A stretch of DNA of 43,996 nucleotides from contig JAEXRD010000142.1 in NCBI GenBank assembly GCA_023438245.1, positions 1 through 43,996 on the forward strand, in the 5' to 3' direction. Shown here piece by piece: positions 1 to 8,623 of this stretch. How positions within the stretch are numbered: position 1 is the stretch's first letter; the number at the start of each line of letters is the position of its first letter. The notes beneath the pieces are model-generated. The model made no database searches. It was not told the DNA's origin and saw only the letters and a list, made by a program, of their open reading frames with translations. The position numbers and the translations under genes are program-made. This DNA is from Pseudomonadota bacterium. Its GTDB lineage: Bacteria; Desulfobacterota; Desulfovibrionia; Desulfovibrionales; Desulfovibrionaceae.

Positions 1-59
<59 letters not shown>

Positions 60-78
60 ATTCTCCATCACCCGCGCG

Positions 79-630
79 TCAGCGGATGACGGACTTGATC
101 TTGTTGGCGATGGTCTTGAGCGCGCGCACGGGCTTGGCGTACCACTCTTCGGTCTTGTGGGCTTTGCGCCATTCCCAGGGCGGGGTGGGGTCGGTGTCGG
201 CCCAGAGGCCGCGTCCGGCTGTGCGCGCCTCGGACTGCGCGCTACGCAGTTGGTCGCAGATGTCCTGCCGGGTGCAGTACTGGTCGTAGACCCATGCGTA
301 GCCGGAGCGCACCATTTCGAGGTTGGCGAGATTGCCGTCCGGTGTGTGGACGAGGGCCACGGTGCGCCCGTAGCGGTCGGTATCCAGGGGCGTGATGTCC
401 AAGGTTCTGCGCGATGCGAGCCTGGAGAGCGTCCTTTTGGCCTGGTAGCCGAAGGGCTGCTTGGCTTCCGGTGCGTCGACGCCGTACAGCCGGATGTGGA
501 TCAACGCGCCGTCGGCGTTGACCACGCTGAGGGAGTCGCCGTCGTGCACGGATTTGACCCGGGCCTGCCAGCCCAGGGCCTGAGCCGCCAGGCCAAGCAG
601 CAGTGCGGCGGAGAAAAGAAAAATTCTCAT
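79..630 (-). CDS. Secreted thermonuclease-family (SNase-like) protein
   Basis: The 183-residue protein begins with a Sec-type signal peptide (residues 1-20, hydrophobic LFSAALLLGLAAQALG core). A staphylococcal-nuclease-like fold follows. Recognisable family motifs are VHDGDS near residue 28, IRLYGVDAPE near 46-55 (the Arg and acidic residues of the calcium/phosphate site), and DRYGRTVA near 85 (second active-site Arg). The family cleaves single- and double-stranded nucleic acid with calcium; the signal peptide suggests export. The C-terminal 40 residues are basic and have no recognised domain. No Shine-Dalgarno sequence precedes the ATG, and a TTGACA box lies only about 30 bases upstream, so the message may have almost no leader. 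Nuclease activity is inferred from the motifs. Confidence 0.85.
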   Translation of the reverse strand: MRIFLFSAALLLGLAAQALGWQARVKSVHDGDSLSVVNADGALIHIRLYGVDAPEAKQPFGYQAKRTLSRLASRRTLDITPLDTDRYGRTVALVHTPDGNLANLEMVRSGYAWVYDQYCTRQDICDQLRSAQSEARTAGRGLWADTDPTPPWEWRKAHKTEEWYAKPVRALKTIANKIKSVIR

Positions 631-632
631 AT

Positions 633-660
633 TTTAGCCTAACGAATACAGATGGATGTG
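633..660 (-). promoter_or_regulatory. Possible sigma70-type promoter for the thermonuclease gene
   Basis: On the minus strand TTGACA is followed after 17 nt by TAGGCT, then AAAATATG, which contains the start codon. The -35 is perfect and the -10 poor. If real, transcription would begin at or next to the ATG, consistent with the missing ribosome binding site. Confidence 0.35.
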
Positions 661-808
661 TCAATGCGCCGGAATGTTGAAGGAATCCAGATAAAAATGG
701 TCGGGAATATCTGCTTGACTGCGTACGGTTCGGTGCGTAAGTGGTGGGTGTGCGCGTAGTCGTATGTGCGCATCCCTACCCCCCACACCAACAAGCGAGA
801 CTGAGAGA

Positions 809-1471
809 ATGGAAGAAAAGATCAGAATCCTGCTGGCGGAGGACCACGCCCTGCTGCGGCAGAGCCTCAAGGCCTACCTGGAGGCCCAGGGAACGTGTTC
901 CGTGGTGGGAGAGGCCCAGGACGGGCGCGAGGCCATGCGCATGTACTCCGAGCTCAAGCCGGACATCGTGCTCATGGACCTTTCCATGCCCGGCGTGGAC
1001 GGCATGGTGGCCGTGAAGAGCATCAAGCGCGACTTCCCGGGCGCGCGCATCATCGCGCTCACTGCGCACCGCGGCGAGGAGTACCTGCACGCGGCCCTGG
1101 ATTCCGGGGTGGACGGCTACGTGGTCAAGGCCGCCAGCGCCGACGACCTGCTCACGGCCATCCGCGCGGTGTGCCGGGGCGAAGCCTACGTCAGCCCCGA
1201 GGTCTCGGCCACGCTCATCAACGGCTACCTGCGCGGCAAACGCATCTCCCAGGGCGCGCCGCTGGAGCTTTTGACCACGCGCGAGCGCCACATCCTGGAG
1301 CTGGTGCTCGCGGGCATGAAGAACAAGGACATCGCCGACAAGCTCTTCCTGTCCACCCGCACGGTGGAGAAGCACCGCGCCAACTTCATGAAGAAGCTGG
1401 ACCTGCACAACGTGCACCAGGTGCGCGAGTTCGCTCAGGAAAACGGGCTGGTCAAGCAGGACGAGGAATAG
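809..1471 (+). CDS. NarL/FixJ-family response regulator
   Basis: The 220-residue protein has a receiver domain (residues 4-120) and a LuxR-type helix-turn-helix (about 150-215). The acidic pocket is E11/D12 and the phosphoacceptor is D57 in LMDLSMPG. The helix-turn-helix shows LTTRERHILELVLAG and STRTVEKHRANFMKKL. The start was set at the ATG giving MEEKIRILLAEDH because this is where the receiver fold begins; an in-frame ATG 45 bases upstream only adds a low-complexity leader. The gene faces the histidine kinase at 1452-3755 tail to tail, and the two coding regions overlap by 20 bases. They are probably cognate because the kinase is of the NarX/DegS class that pairs with this regulator type. 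Target genes are not evident. Confidence 0.93.
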   Translation: MEEKIRILLAEDHALLRQSLKAYLEAQGTCSVVGEAQDGREAMRMYSELKPDIVLMDLSMPGVDGMVAVKSIKRDFPGARIIALTAHRGEEYLHAALDSGVDGYVVKAASADDLLTAIRAVCRGEAYVSPEVSATLINGYLRGKRISQGAPLELLTTRERHILELVLAGMKNKDIADKLFLSTRTVEKHRANFMKKLDLHNVHQVREFAQENGLVKQDEE

Positions 1472-3755
1472 CCGGGAGGCGGGCCACCACCACGGTGCCC
1501 GCCCCCAGCTTCGTATGCACCGCGCAGGTTCCGCCTGCGTAGCGGGCGCGGCTCTGGAAGTTGTGCAGGCCCAGGCCGGGCGAGCGCTCGGCGGGGTCGA
1601 AACCCCGGCCGTTGTCGCCCACGGCCAGCCGCAGCCAGCCTGCGCGCACCGCCAGCTGCACCGTCACCCGGCCTGCCGCGCTGTGGCTTCCGGCATTGCT
1701 GAGCGCCTCCTGCAGTATGCGGAAGGCCGCGGTACGTATGTCCGGATGCAGGGCGGCCTCGGTCTGCCTGTCCAGGGCGATGCGCGTGACCACGCGCGCC
1801 TCCGGGTGCATCTTGGCGAACTCGCGGCACATGGACTGCGCCGCCGCCTCCAGTCCCAACTCGTCCAGGGCCTTGGGCCGCAGCGCCAGCAAAATGCGTG
1901 AGAGCTCCTCCTCCGTGTTCTGAACCATGGGCACCACGTCGGCCAGGGCGCTCTGCGCCTCCTGCGGCGCGCTGGCGCGGACCATGGACAGCTTGGCGCG
2001 CTCCACGGCCCACTTGATGCCCGTGAGCAGCTGGCCCACGCTGTCGTGCAGCTCCTGGCGGATGCGCGTGCGCTCCTCCTCCTGGCTGGAGAGCAAAAGT
2101 TCGTTGAGCCGCCGCAGCTCGGCCTCGGAGTCCTGCAGATCCTGGAGCATGCGCCTGCGTTCGGTCATGTCGCGGGCGATGCCCACGATGCCCACCACCA
2201 TGCCCGCCTCGTCGAAGATGGGCGTGCGGATGACCTCGTGCCAGCGCACGCCCAGCCCCGGCAGGTTGTAGGGCTGCTCAACGCGCTGGGTCTGGCGCGA
2301 GCTGACGACCTTGAGGTCGATCTCGCGGGTGAAGAGCGCCTCCTCCGGCTCCAGCAGGTGCTGGTCCACCTTTCCGGCGATATCCGCCGGGTTCTCCATG
2401 CCGATGCTGCGGGCGAAGGACACGTTGACCGAGATGTAGCGCCCGCTCACGTCCTTGAGCCAGGCGATGTCGGGCATGTTGTCCAGCAGGGCCTGGAGCC
2501 TGCGGCGCGAGTCCTCCACCTTGCGGGCCGCGCGGGAGAGATCCTCGGTGCGCACGCGGACGCGGTGTTCCAGCAACGCGCGGGATTCTTCCAGCAGCCG
2601 TTCGATCTGGCGCAGCTCGGTGATGTCCACGAGCGTCAGCACGGTCATGGGGCCGGAAACAGCCTCCTGCGGCGCAAGGGCTGAGGCCCCCGGAGGGCAG
2701 GGGCGCAGCATGGCCGTGTAGCGGCGCTCCCGTCCGTCCCGTCTTTCCTGGCCGTTCCGCCCGTCGGCTCCTGCCGGGGCCGCCGGCTCGCACAGGCCGA
2801 CCTCGGCGTGCCCGGCGGCGCCCATGGGGCTCTCGGCCAGGAACGCCAGAAGAGTGGGTGCGCCTTCGGCCAGCCCGGGCAGCGCGGCGAGCGGCGTGGG
2901 CGGGTGCTCGGGCGGCAGCGCCACCAGCAGGCGGAAGGCCCGGTTGGCCCTGTGCACGTTGCCCTCACGGTCCAGCACGGCGTGCGGCACCGGCAGCGAC
3001 TCGAACACGGCGGCCAGGCGCGCGCGCTGGGCCGTGGCCAGGCGCAGGGCGTCCTGAGCGCCCTCGGCGGCCAGCTGGCCCTTGCGCGCCCGGCCCCTCT
3101 GGACCCACCGCAGCCAGGCGGCCCCCAGGGGGATCAGGCTGGCCAGGGTGGCGGCTGCGTGCGCGTTGCGAACGCGGGACTTGATGCGTTCGGACTTGAG
3201 CACCGCGGCCTGCGGGGTGGAGACGAAGATCGTCCAGGTTCCGGCGGGAAGGCGGATGGACTCCCAGCACACCAGCTCCGGCCCGCTGGCCGGATTCCAC
3301 TGGTAGTTCGCCTTGCCCCTGCCGCCCTGGGCCACGGCCTCGGCCAGCTGGTCCAGGCCCTGCGCACCGTGGCTCTCCTGGTTTTTCAGCAGGGCGGCGA
3401 GGCCGTCGGGGTGCGCGCGCTCCAGCCTGGAGTCGAACAGCGGCCCCTGGCGCGACCAGACGAACACCTGGGCCTGTCCGCCCAGCGGGCGATACTGGCG
3501 CAGCTTCTGGGTCAGAAGCTCCTCCAGCCTGCCTTGGGTCAGGCCAGCCTCAAGCCCGGCGTTGAAGTCCGACGAGGCCTCCAGGGCGAGCAGTCCTGCC
3601 AGGTCGGCCTGTCTGGCGTTCCAGTAGTCCAGGGCGCGCTCGCGCATCTGCTGGATGCTCAGGGCCGCGTGCCACCAGATGAGGCCCAGGAGCGCGGCGG
3701 CGAAGCTGGCGAGCAGGAGGGTGCGCTTGGCGCGCGCGGGCTGGCCGTGTGTCAC
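1452..3755 (-). CDS. Membrane sensor histidine kinase with PAS domains (NarX/DegS class)
   Basis: The 767-residue protein has a transmembrane helix at about 11-31, a periplasmic-looking sensor region, and a second helix at about 202-220. A PAS-like segment spans about 245-360 and a clear PAS domain about 422-540. The HisKA_3 dimerisation domain has phosphoacceptor H570 in RIRQELHDSVGQLL. The HATPase domain at about 660-765 carries DNGRGFD and GLGLHNFQSRA. The start is a GTG preceded by GAGG; no better start lies nearby. It would phosphorylate a NarL-type regulator, most simply the convergent one at 809-1471. The sensor region has no recognised fold, so the signal is unknown. Confidence 0.9.
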   Translation of the reverse strand: MTHGQPARAKRTLLLASFAAALLGLIWWHAALSIQQMRERALDYWNARQADLAGLLALEASSDFNAGLEAGLTQGRLEELLTQKLRQYRPLGGQAQVFVWSRQGPLFDSRLERAHPDGLAALLKNQESHGAQGLDQLAEAVAQGGRGKANYQWNPASGPELVCWESIRLPAGTWTIFVSTPQAAVLKSERIKSRVRNAHAAATLASLIPLGAAWLRWVQRGRARKGQLAAEGAQDALRLATAQRARLAAVFESLPVPHAVLDREGNVHRANRAFRLLVALPPEHPPTPLAALPGLAEGAPTLLAFLAESPMGAAGHAEVGLCEPAAPAGADGRNGQERRDGRERRYTAMLRPCPPGASALAPQEAVSGPMTVLTLVDITELRQIERLLEESRALLEHRVRVRTEDLSRAARKVEDSRRRLQALLDNMPDIAWLKDVSGRYISVNVSFARSIGMENPADIAGKVDQHLLEPEEALFTREIDLKVVSSRQTQRVEQPYNLPGLGVRWHEVIRTPIFDEAGMVVGIVGIARDMTERRRMLQDLQDSEAELRRLNELLLSSQEEERTRIRQELHDSVGQLLTGIKWAVERAKLSMVRASAPQEAQSALADVVPMVQNTEEELSRILLALRPKALDELGLEAAAQSMCREFAKMHPEARVVTRIALDRQTEAALHPDIRTAAFRILQEALSNAGSHSAAGRVTVQLAVRAGWLRLAVGDNGRGFDPAERSPGLGLHNFQSRARYAGGTCAVHTKLGAGTVVVARLPAIPRPA

Positions 3756-3866
3756 GAACAGGAACCTCGGATGGGGGGTCAGGCTATGGAAATCCTATCC
3801 CATTGGAATGACGCGGGCAAGCGTTGCGGGGTGCGCAATTTTAGCCGGTGCGGTATCGAAGGCGCG

Positions 3867-3904
3867 AAAAAAGGCCCCGGTCCCCTCCCTAGACGACCGG
3901 AGCC
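3867..3904 (-). terminator. Rho-independent terminator
   Basis: On the minus strand a 10-bp stem (GGCTCCGGTC with GACCGGGGCC) closes a 12-18 nt loop and is followed by TTTTTT. It lies about 150 bases beyond the groEL stop and downstream of another terminator, so it probably ends a separate short transcript. Confidence 0.75.
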
Positions 3905-3997
3905 TTTGGCACCGGCATCACCGGCGCATGCCTACGTATCGGTGCCGGGCCCCGATTGCTTTACCCCGCAGGGTCCAAGGAAAGACGCCGGGAAATG
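3905..3997 (-). ncRNA. Candidate small RNA between two terminators
   Basis: This 93-base stretch lies between two minus-strand terminators and has no open frame. It can fold into nested stems: GGCACCG at 3908-3914 pairs with CGGTGCC at 3940-3946, enclosing GCAT/ATGC. A transcript starting near 3995 and ending at the 3867 terminator would be about 130 nt. No family is recognised: it lacks the SRP RNA core, and I see no convincing promoter. Confidence 0.3.
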
Positions 3998-4026
3998 AAA
4001 AAGGCCGGACCTTGCGGCCCGGCCTT
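3998..4026 (-). terminator. groESL terminator
   Basis: On the minus strand AAGGCCGG and CCGGCCTT form an 8-bp stem followed by a T run, 27 bases after the groEL stop codon. It is a classic intrinsic terminator for the chaperonin operon. Confidence 0.85.
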
Positions 4027-4052
4027 GGGAATCTTCTTGCGCGGACGGAGGT

Positions 4053-5648
<1,596 letters not shown>

Positions 5649-5690
5649 ATGCTTCAGTGCTCCTTGAATTTTGTGGTGTGCGCAGGGCGC

Positions 5691-5966
5691 TTATTTTTCG
5701 ATGACGGCCAGGATCTCTTCCTGGCGCATGATGACGCATTCCTCGCCATCCATCTTAAACTCGGTGCCCGCGTACTTGGCGAAGAGCACCACGTCACCCT
5801 TCTTCACCTGCATCTTGACCTTCTCGGAACCGGGACCGGCGGCCACCACGGTGCCGCGCATGGGGCGCTCCTTGGCGCTGTCGGGGATGATGATGCCGCC
5901 GGCGGTCTTCTCTTCCTCGGGCAGGCGCTGGATGATGACGCGATCGTGCAAGGGCTTGAGCTTCAT
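5691..5966 (-). CDS. groS: Co-chaperonin GroES (10 kDa)
   Basis: The 91-residue protein begins MKLKPLHDRVIIQR and contains the mobile-loop segment EEKTAGGIIIPDSA and the dome region, all typical of GroES. It caps the GroEL cage. AGGAGG lies 8 bases before the ATG; longer in-frame extensions upstream have no GroES similarity. It is the first gene of the groES-groEL operon. No CIRCE inverted repeat is present in the leader, so HrcA control is not indicated here. Confidence 0.98.
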   Translation of the reverse strand: MKLKPLHDRVIIQRLPEEEKTAGGIIIPDSAKERPMRGTVVAAGPGSEKVKMQVKKGDVVLFAKYAGTEFKMDGEECVIMRQEEILAVIEK

Positions 5967-6073
5967 TCGGGACTCCTCCTGGGACAAAATATGTGGATTG
6001 GTGTTGCCGCTTGGCCCCGTAAGCGCGGCGATACTGGTCGCCTGCGCGGGGCAGTGGTTGGCGCGGCGATGGG

Positions 6074-6101
6074 AAGATAAGCAGGGGCGGGGGGATGTCA
6101 A
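6074..6101 (-). promoter_or_regulatory. Sigma70-type promoter of groESL
   Basis: On the minus strand TTGACA (6101-6096) is separated by 16 bases from TATCTT (6079-6074), giving a leader of about 100 nt before groES. The site is just downstream of the cobA-hemD terminator. There is no clear sigma32 box. Confidence 0.6.
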
Positions 6102-6135
6102 CGGCGGCGGGGCGGTTTTTTTGCGCCACCGGGCA

Positions 6136-6176
6136 CGAAAAAGGGCCGGAGCGACTCGTGCGCCCCGGCCCTTTCG
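6136..6176 (-). terminator. Terminator of the valS-cobA/hemD operon
   Basis: On the minus strand AAAGGGCCGG and CCGGCCCTTT pair around a GC-rich loop and are followed by TTTTTC, about 20 bases after the cobA-hemD stop codon. Confidence 0.85.
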
Positions 6177-6195
6177 CAGATGCGCCGTATGCGCG

Positions 6196-7701
6196 CTACA
6201 GCCCGTCCGCCAGGGCCGCCGCCAGACCGGGGATGGTGTAGTCCTCCGGCTGGATGTGCGGGGCAAAGCCGAAGCGCGAGAGCGTCCCCGCCGTGACGGG
6301 GCCGATGCAGGCGATCTTCACGTCCGGGTGGTTCTTCAGCGTCTCGGGCGCGAGCAGGGTGAAGAAGTTCTCCACCGTGCTGGAGCTGGTGAAGGTCAGC
6401 GCCTGGATCTTGCCCTTTTCGAGGGCCTCCACGATTTCCGCCGGGTCCTGCTGGGTCAGGCGGGTTTCGTACACGGGCAGGATGCGCACCTTGCATCCGG
6501 CCTTGGCCAGCTCCTCGGGCAGCACCTCGCGGGCGACTTTCGCCCTGGGAATGAGCACGCTCTTGCCCGCGATGCCCAGCTCCAGGAGCCCGGCCACCAC
6601 CTCCTCGGCCACGTACTTGGCGGGCACGAAGTCCGGGTTCACGCCGCGCGCCTTCAGCTCGTCCGCCGTGGCCGGGCCGATGGCCGCCACGCTCATGCCG
6701 CCCAGGGCGCGGGTGTCCAGGCCGATCTCGTTCAGCTGCTCCCAGAAGTGCTTCACGCCGTTGACCGAGGTGAACACCAGCCAGTCGTAGCCGCCCAGGG
6801 TCAGGATGGCCTGCTCCACCTCGTCGTAGTCGTCCAGGGGCTCCACGCTGATGGTGGGGAACTCGTACACGCAGGCGCCCATGTGCTTCAGCAGGTCGGC
6901 CAGGTCGCTGGCCTGCTCGCGGGCGCGGGTGACCACCACCCCCTTGCCGAGCAGGGGCTTCTTCTCGAACCAGGAAAGCTTGTCAGCCAGGCTGCACACC
7001 CCGCCCACGATGATGATGGAGGGCGCGGCGAACTTGCGCTTCTCGGCGTCGGCGGCCACGTTCTCAAGGGTGCTGACCATGCTCTGCTGGTTGCAGCGCG
7101 TGCCCCAGCGCACAAGGGCCACCGGGGTCTGCGGGTCGCGGCCCCCGGCCATGAGGTTGCCCGCGATCATGGGCAGGTTCTTCACGCCCATGTAGAACAC
7201 CAGGGTGCTGGTGCTCTTGGCGTACACTTCCCAGTTGTGGCCGGTCTCTTCCTTGGTGGGGTCCTCGTGGCCGGTGATGAAGCACACGCTGGTGGTGTGG
7301 TCGCGGTGGGTGACCGGGATGCCCGCATAGGCCGGGGCGGCCACGCCAGCGGTGACGCCGGGGACCACCTCAAATTCGATGCCCGCCTCGACAAGCTCCT
7401 CGGCCTCCTCGCCGCCGCGCCCGAACACGTACGGGTCGCCGCCCTTGAGGCGGGCAACGCTCTTGCCCTCCTTGGCCTTGTCGATGATGAGCTGGTTGAT
7501 CTGGTCCTGGGGCAGGGTGTGGTCGCCGCCCTTCTTGCCCACGTAGATGATCTCGGCGTCCGGGCGGGCGTAGGCCAGGAAGTCCTTGTTGGCCAGGTAG
7601 TCGTACACCACCACGTCGCAGGTCTCGATGAGGTGCTTGGCCTTGACGGTTAAGAGGCCCGGGTCGCCGGGGCCCGCGCCGATGAGGTAGACGATGGACA
7701 T
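6196..7701 (-). CDS. cobA-hemD: Fused uroporphyrinogen-III C-methyltransferase / uroporphyrinogen-III synthase
   Basis: The 501-residue protein is a two-enzyme fusion. Residues 1 to about 245 are the SAM-dependent methyltransferase, with IGAGPGDPGLLTVKA at the N-terminus, GGDPYVFGRGGEE, and PGVTAGVAAPAYAGIP. Residues about 250-501 are HemD, which closes hydroxymethylbilane into uroporphyrinogen III. Together they lead tetrapyrrole flux to precorrin-2, the branch point for siroheme and cobalamin, and for heme by the alternative siroheme route of sulfate reducers. The ATG was chosen because it opens the conserved N-terminus and follows GGAG; an upstream in-frame extension is shadow. It starts two bases after the GNAT-cupin gene ends, so it is translated in the same operon. 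Confidence 0.95.
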   Translation of the reverse strand: MSIVYLIGAGPGDPGLLTVKAKHLIETCDVVVYDYLANKDFLAYARPDAEIIYVGKKGGDHTLPQDQINQLIIDKAKEGKSVARLKGGDPYVFGRGGEEAEELVEAGIEFEVVPGVTAGVAAPAYAGIPVTHRDHTTSVCFITGHEDPTKEETGHNWEVYAKSTSTLVFYMGVKNLPMIAGNLMAGGRDPQTPVALVRWGTRCNQQSMVSTLENVAADAEKRKFAAPSIIIVGGVCSLADKLSWFEKKPLLGKGVVVTRAREQASDLADLLKHMGACVYEFPTISVEPLDDYDEVEQAILTLGGYDWLVFTSVNGVKHFWEQLNEIGLDTRALGGMSVAAIGPATADELKARGVNPDFVPAKYVAEEVVAGLLELGIAGKSVLIPRAKVAREVLPEELAKAGCKVRILPVYETRLTQQDPAEIVEALEKGKIQALTFTSSSTVENFFTLLAPETLKNHPDVKIACIGPVTAGTLSRFGFAPHIQPEDYTIPGLAAALADGL

Positions 7702-7703
7702 GC

Positions 7704-8600
7704 TTACTCCTGGTCGCCGTATTGTTTGGTTGCCGCGGGCTCGAAGAGCATGATGCGGCACTCCTGCGCGCACACGGGCATGTGCTCCACGCCGCGCGGG
7801 ATGATGAAAAACTCGTTGGGTCCAAGCACGACGTCGCGGTCGCGCAAGCGTATGGTCAGCTCGCCCTCCAGCACCCAGAACATCTCGTCCTCGCGCTGGT
7901 GGGTGTGCCAGGTGAACTCGCCCTTGAGCCGACAGAACTTCACCAGCTGGCCGTTGAGCTCCCCCACCACGCGGGGGCTCCAGAAGGCGTCGATGCTGGC
8001 GAACTCTTGGGCGGCGTTGACCTTCTTCATGGTGTCTCTCCGAATGAGCGCCAGGGCGGCCTGGTCGGCCAGCACCACGCTGGTTTCCACCTGCCGCTCC
8101 GGAATGTTCCAGTAGACGCGCAGGAGTGTTTCCTTTTCGGCGTGCGAGGTCAAGGCGAAGCCGTGCTTCTCGTAGAAGCCGATGGCCCAGGTGGCCGCGG
8201 CCCAGGTGCCCATGAGCATGGGCCGGGCGGCGATATCCTTGAGGTGCGCCAGCAGCCTGCCGCCGATGCCCAGGCCCCGCTGCGCAGTCGCTACGTAGGC
8301 GTGGCGTATGAGCGTCACGTCGCCGATGCCGTTCGGGTCGGTGTTGGCCACGTCCTGGATGCCCATGACGCCGACGAGTTCCCCGCCGACCTCCGCTCCG
8401 CCTATCTCCGCTCCGCCTATCTCCGCCCCGTAGAAGCGCACCCCGGCGGCGATCTCCGCGCGCAGTTCCTCAAGGGGCATGTACGGCTCGTGGTAGCGGT
8501 CCGCCGGGATGACGCCCTTGTACGCAACGGCGGCGTCGTTGATGATCTCCACCATGCGCGCCTCGTCGGCGGGCAGGCAGGGGCGGATGCGCACGTCCAT
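7704..8600 (-). CDS. GNAT acetyltransferase fused in frame to a cupin domain
   Basis: The 298-residue frame holds two domains. Residues 1 to about 170 are a GNAT N-acetyltransferase of the phosphinothricin-acetyltransferase type, with PADEARMVEIIND, the acetyl-CoA loop VATAQRGLGIGGRLL and YEKHGF. Residues about 190-298 are a small cupin with the metal-site motif WHTHQREDEMFWVLEG and a second motif ending in HMPV. An internal ATG at 8031 (MKKVNAAQEF) is preceded by GGAGAG, so the cupin may also be made alone. A loop has the repeated residues GAEIG/GAEIG/GAEVG, from a 15-bp DNA repeat. The start follows GAGGAG. The gene lies 23 bases after valS. Substrates are unknown. Confidence 0.82.
   Translation of the reverse strand: MDVRIRPCLPADEARMVEIINDAAVAYKGVIPADRYHEPYMPLEELRAEIAAGVRFYGAEIGGAEIGGAEVGGELVGVMGIQDVANTDPNGIGDVTLIRHAYVATAQRGLGIGGRLLAHLKDIAARPMLMGTWAAATWAIGFYEKHGFALTSHAEKETLLRVYWNIPERQVETSVVLADQAALALIRRDTMKKVNAAQEFASIDAFWSPRVVGELNGQLVKFCRLKGEFTWHTHQREDEMFWVLEGELTIRLRDRDVVLGPNEFFIIPRGVEHMPVCAQECRIMLFEPAATKQYGDQE
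8391..8430. repeat. 15-bp tandem repeat inside the GNAT gene
   Basis: Two perfect copies of CTCCGCTCCGCCTAT (8391-8405, 8406-8420) and a diverged third copy lie in frame. They add repeated GAEIG units to a loop before the central strand. Because the unit is a multiple of three, copy-number change would keep the frame. Confidence 0.85.
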
Positions 8601-8623
8601 GGCCACGGCTCCTCGTATGCTCC

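Noticed and set aside
5967..6073. CIRCE operator in the groESL leader
   Set aside because: No TTAGCACTC-N9-GAGTGCTAA inverted repeat or close variant is present.
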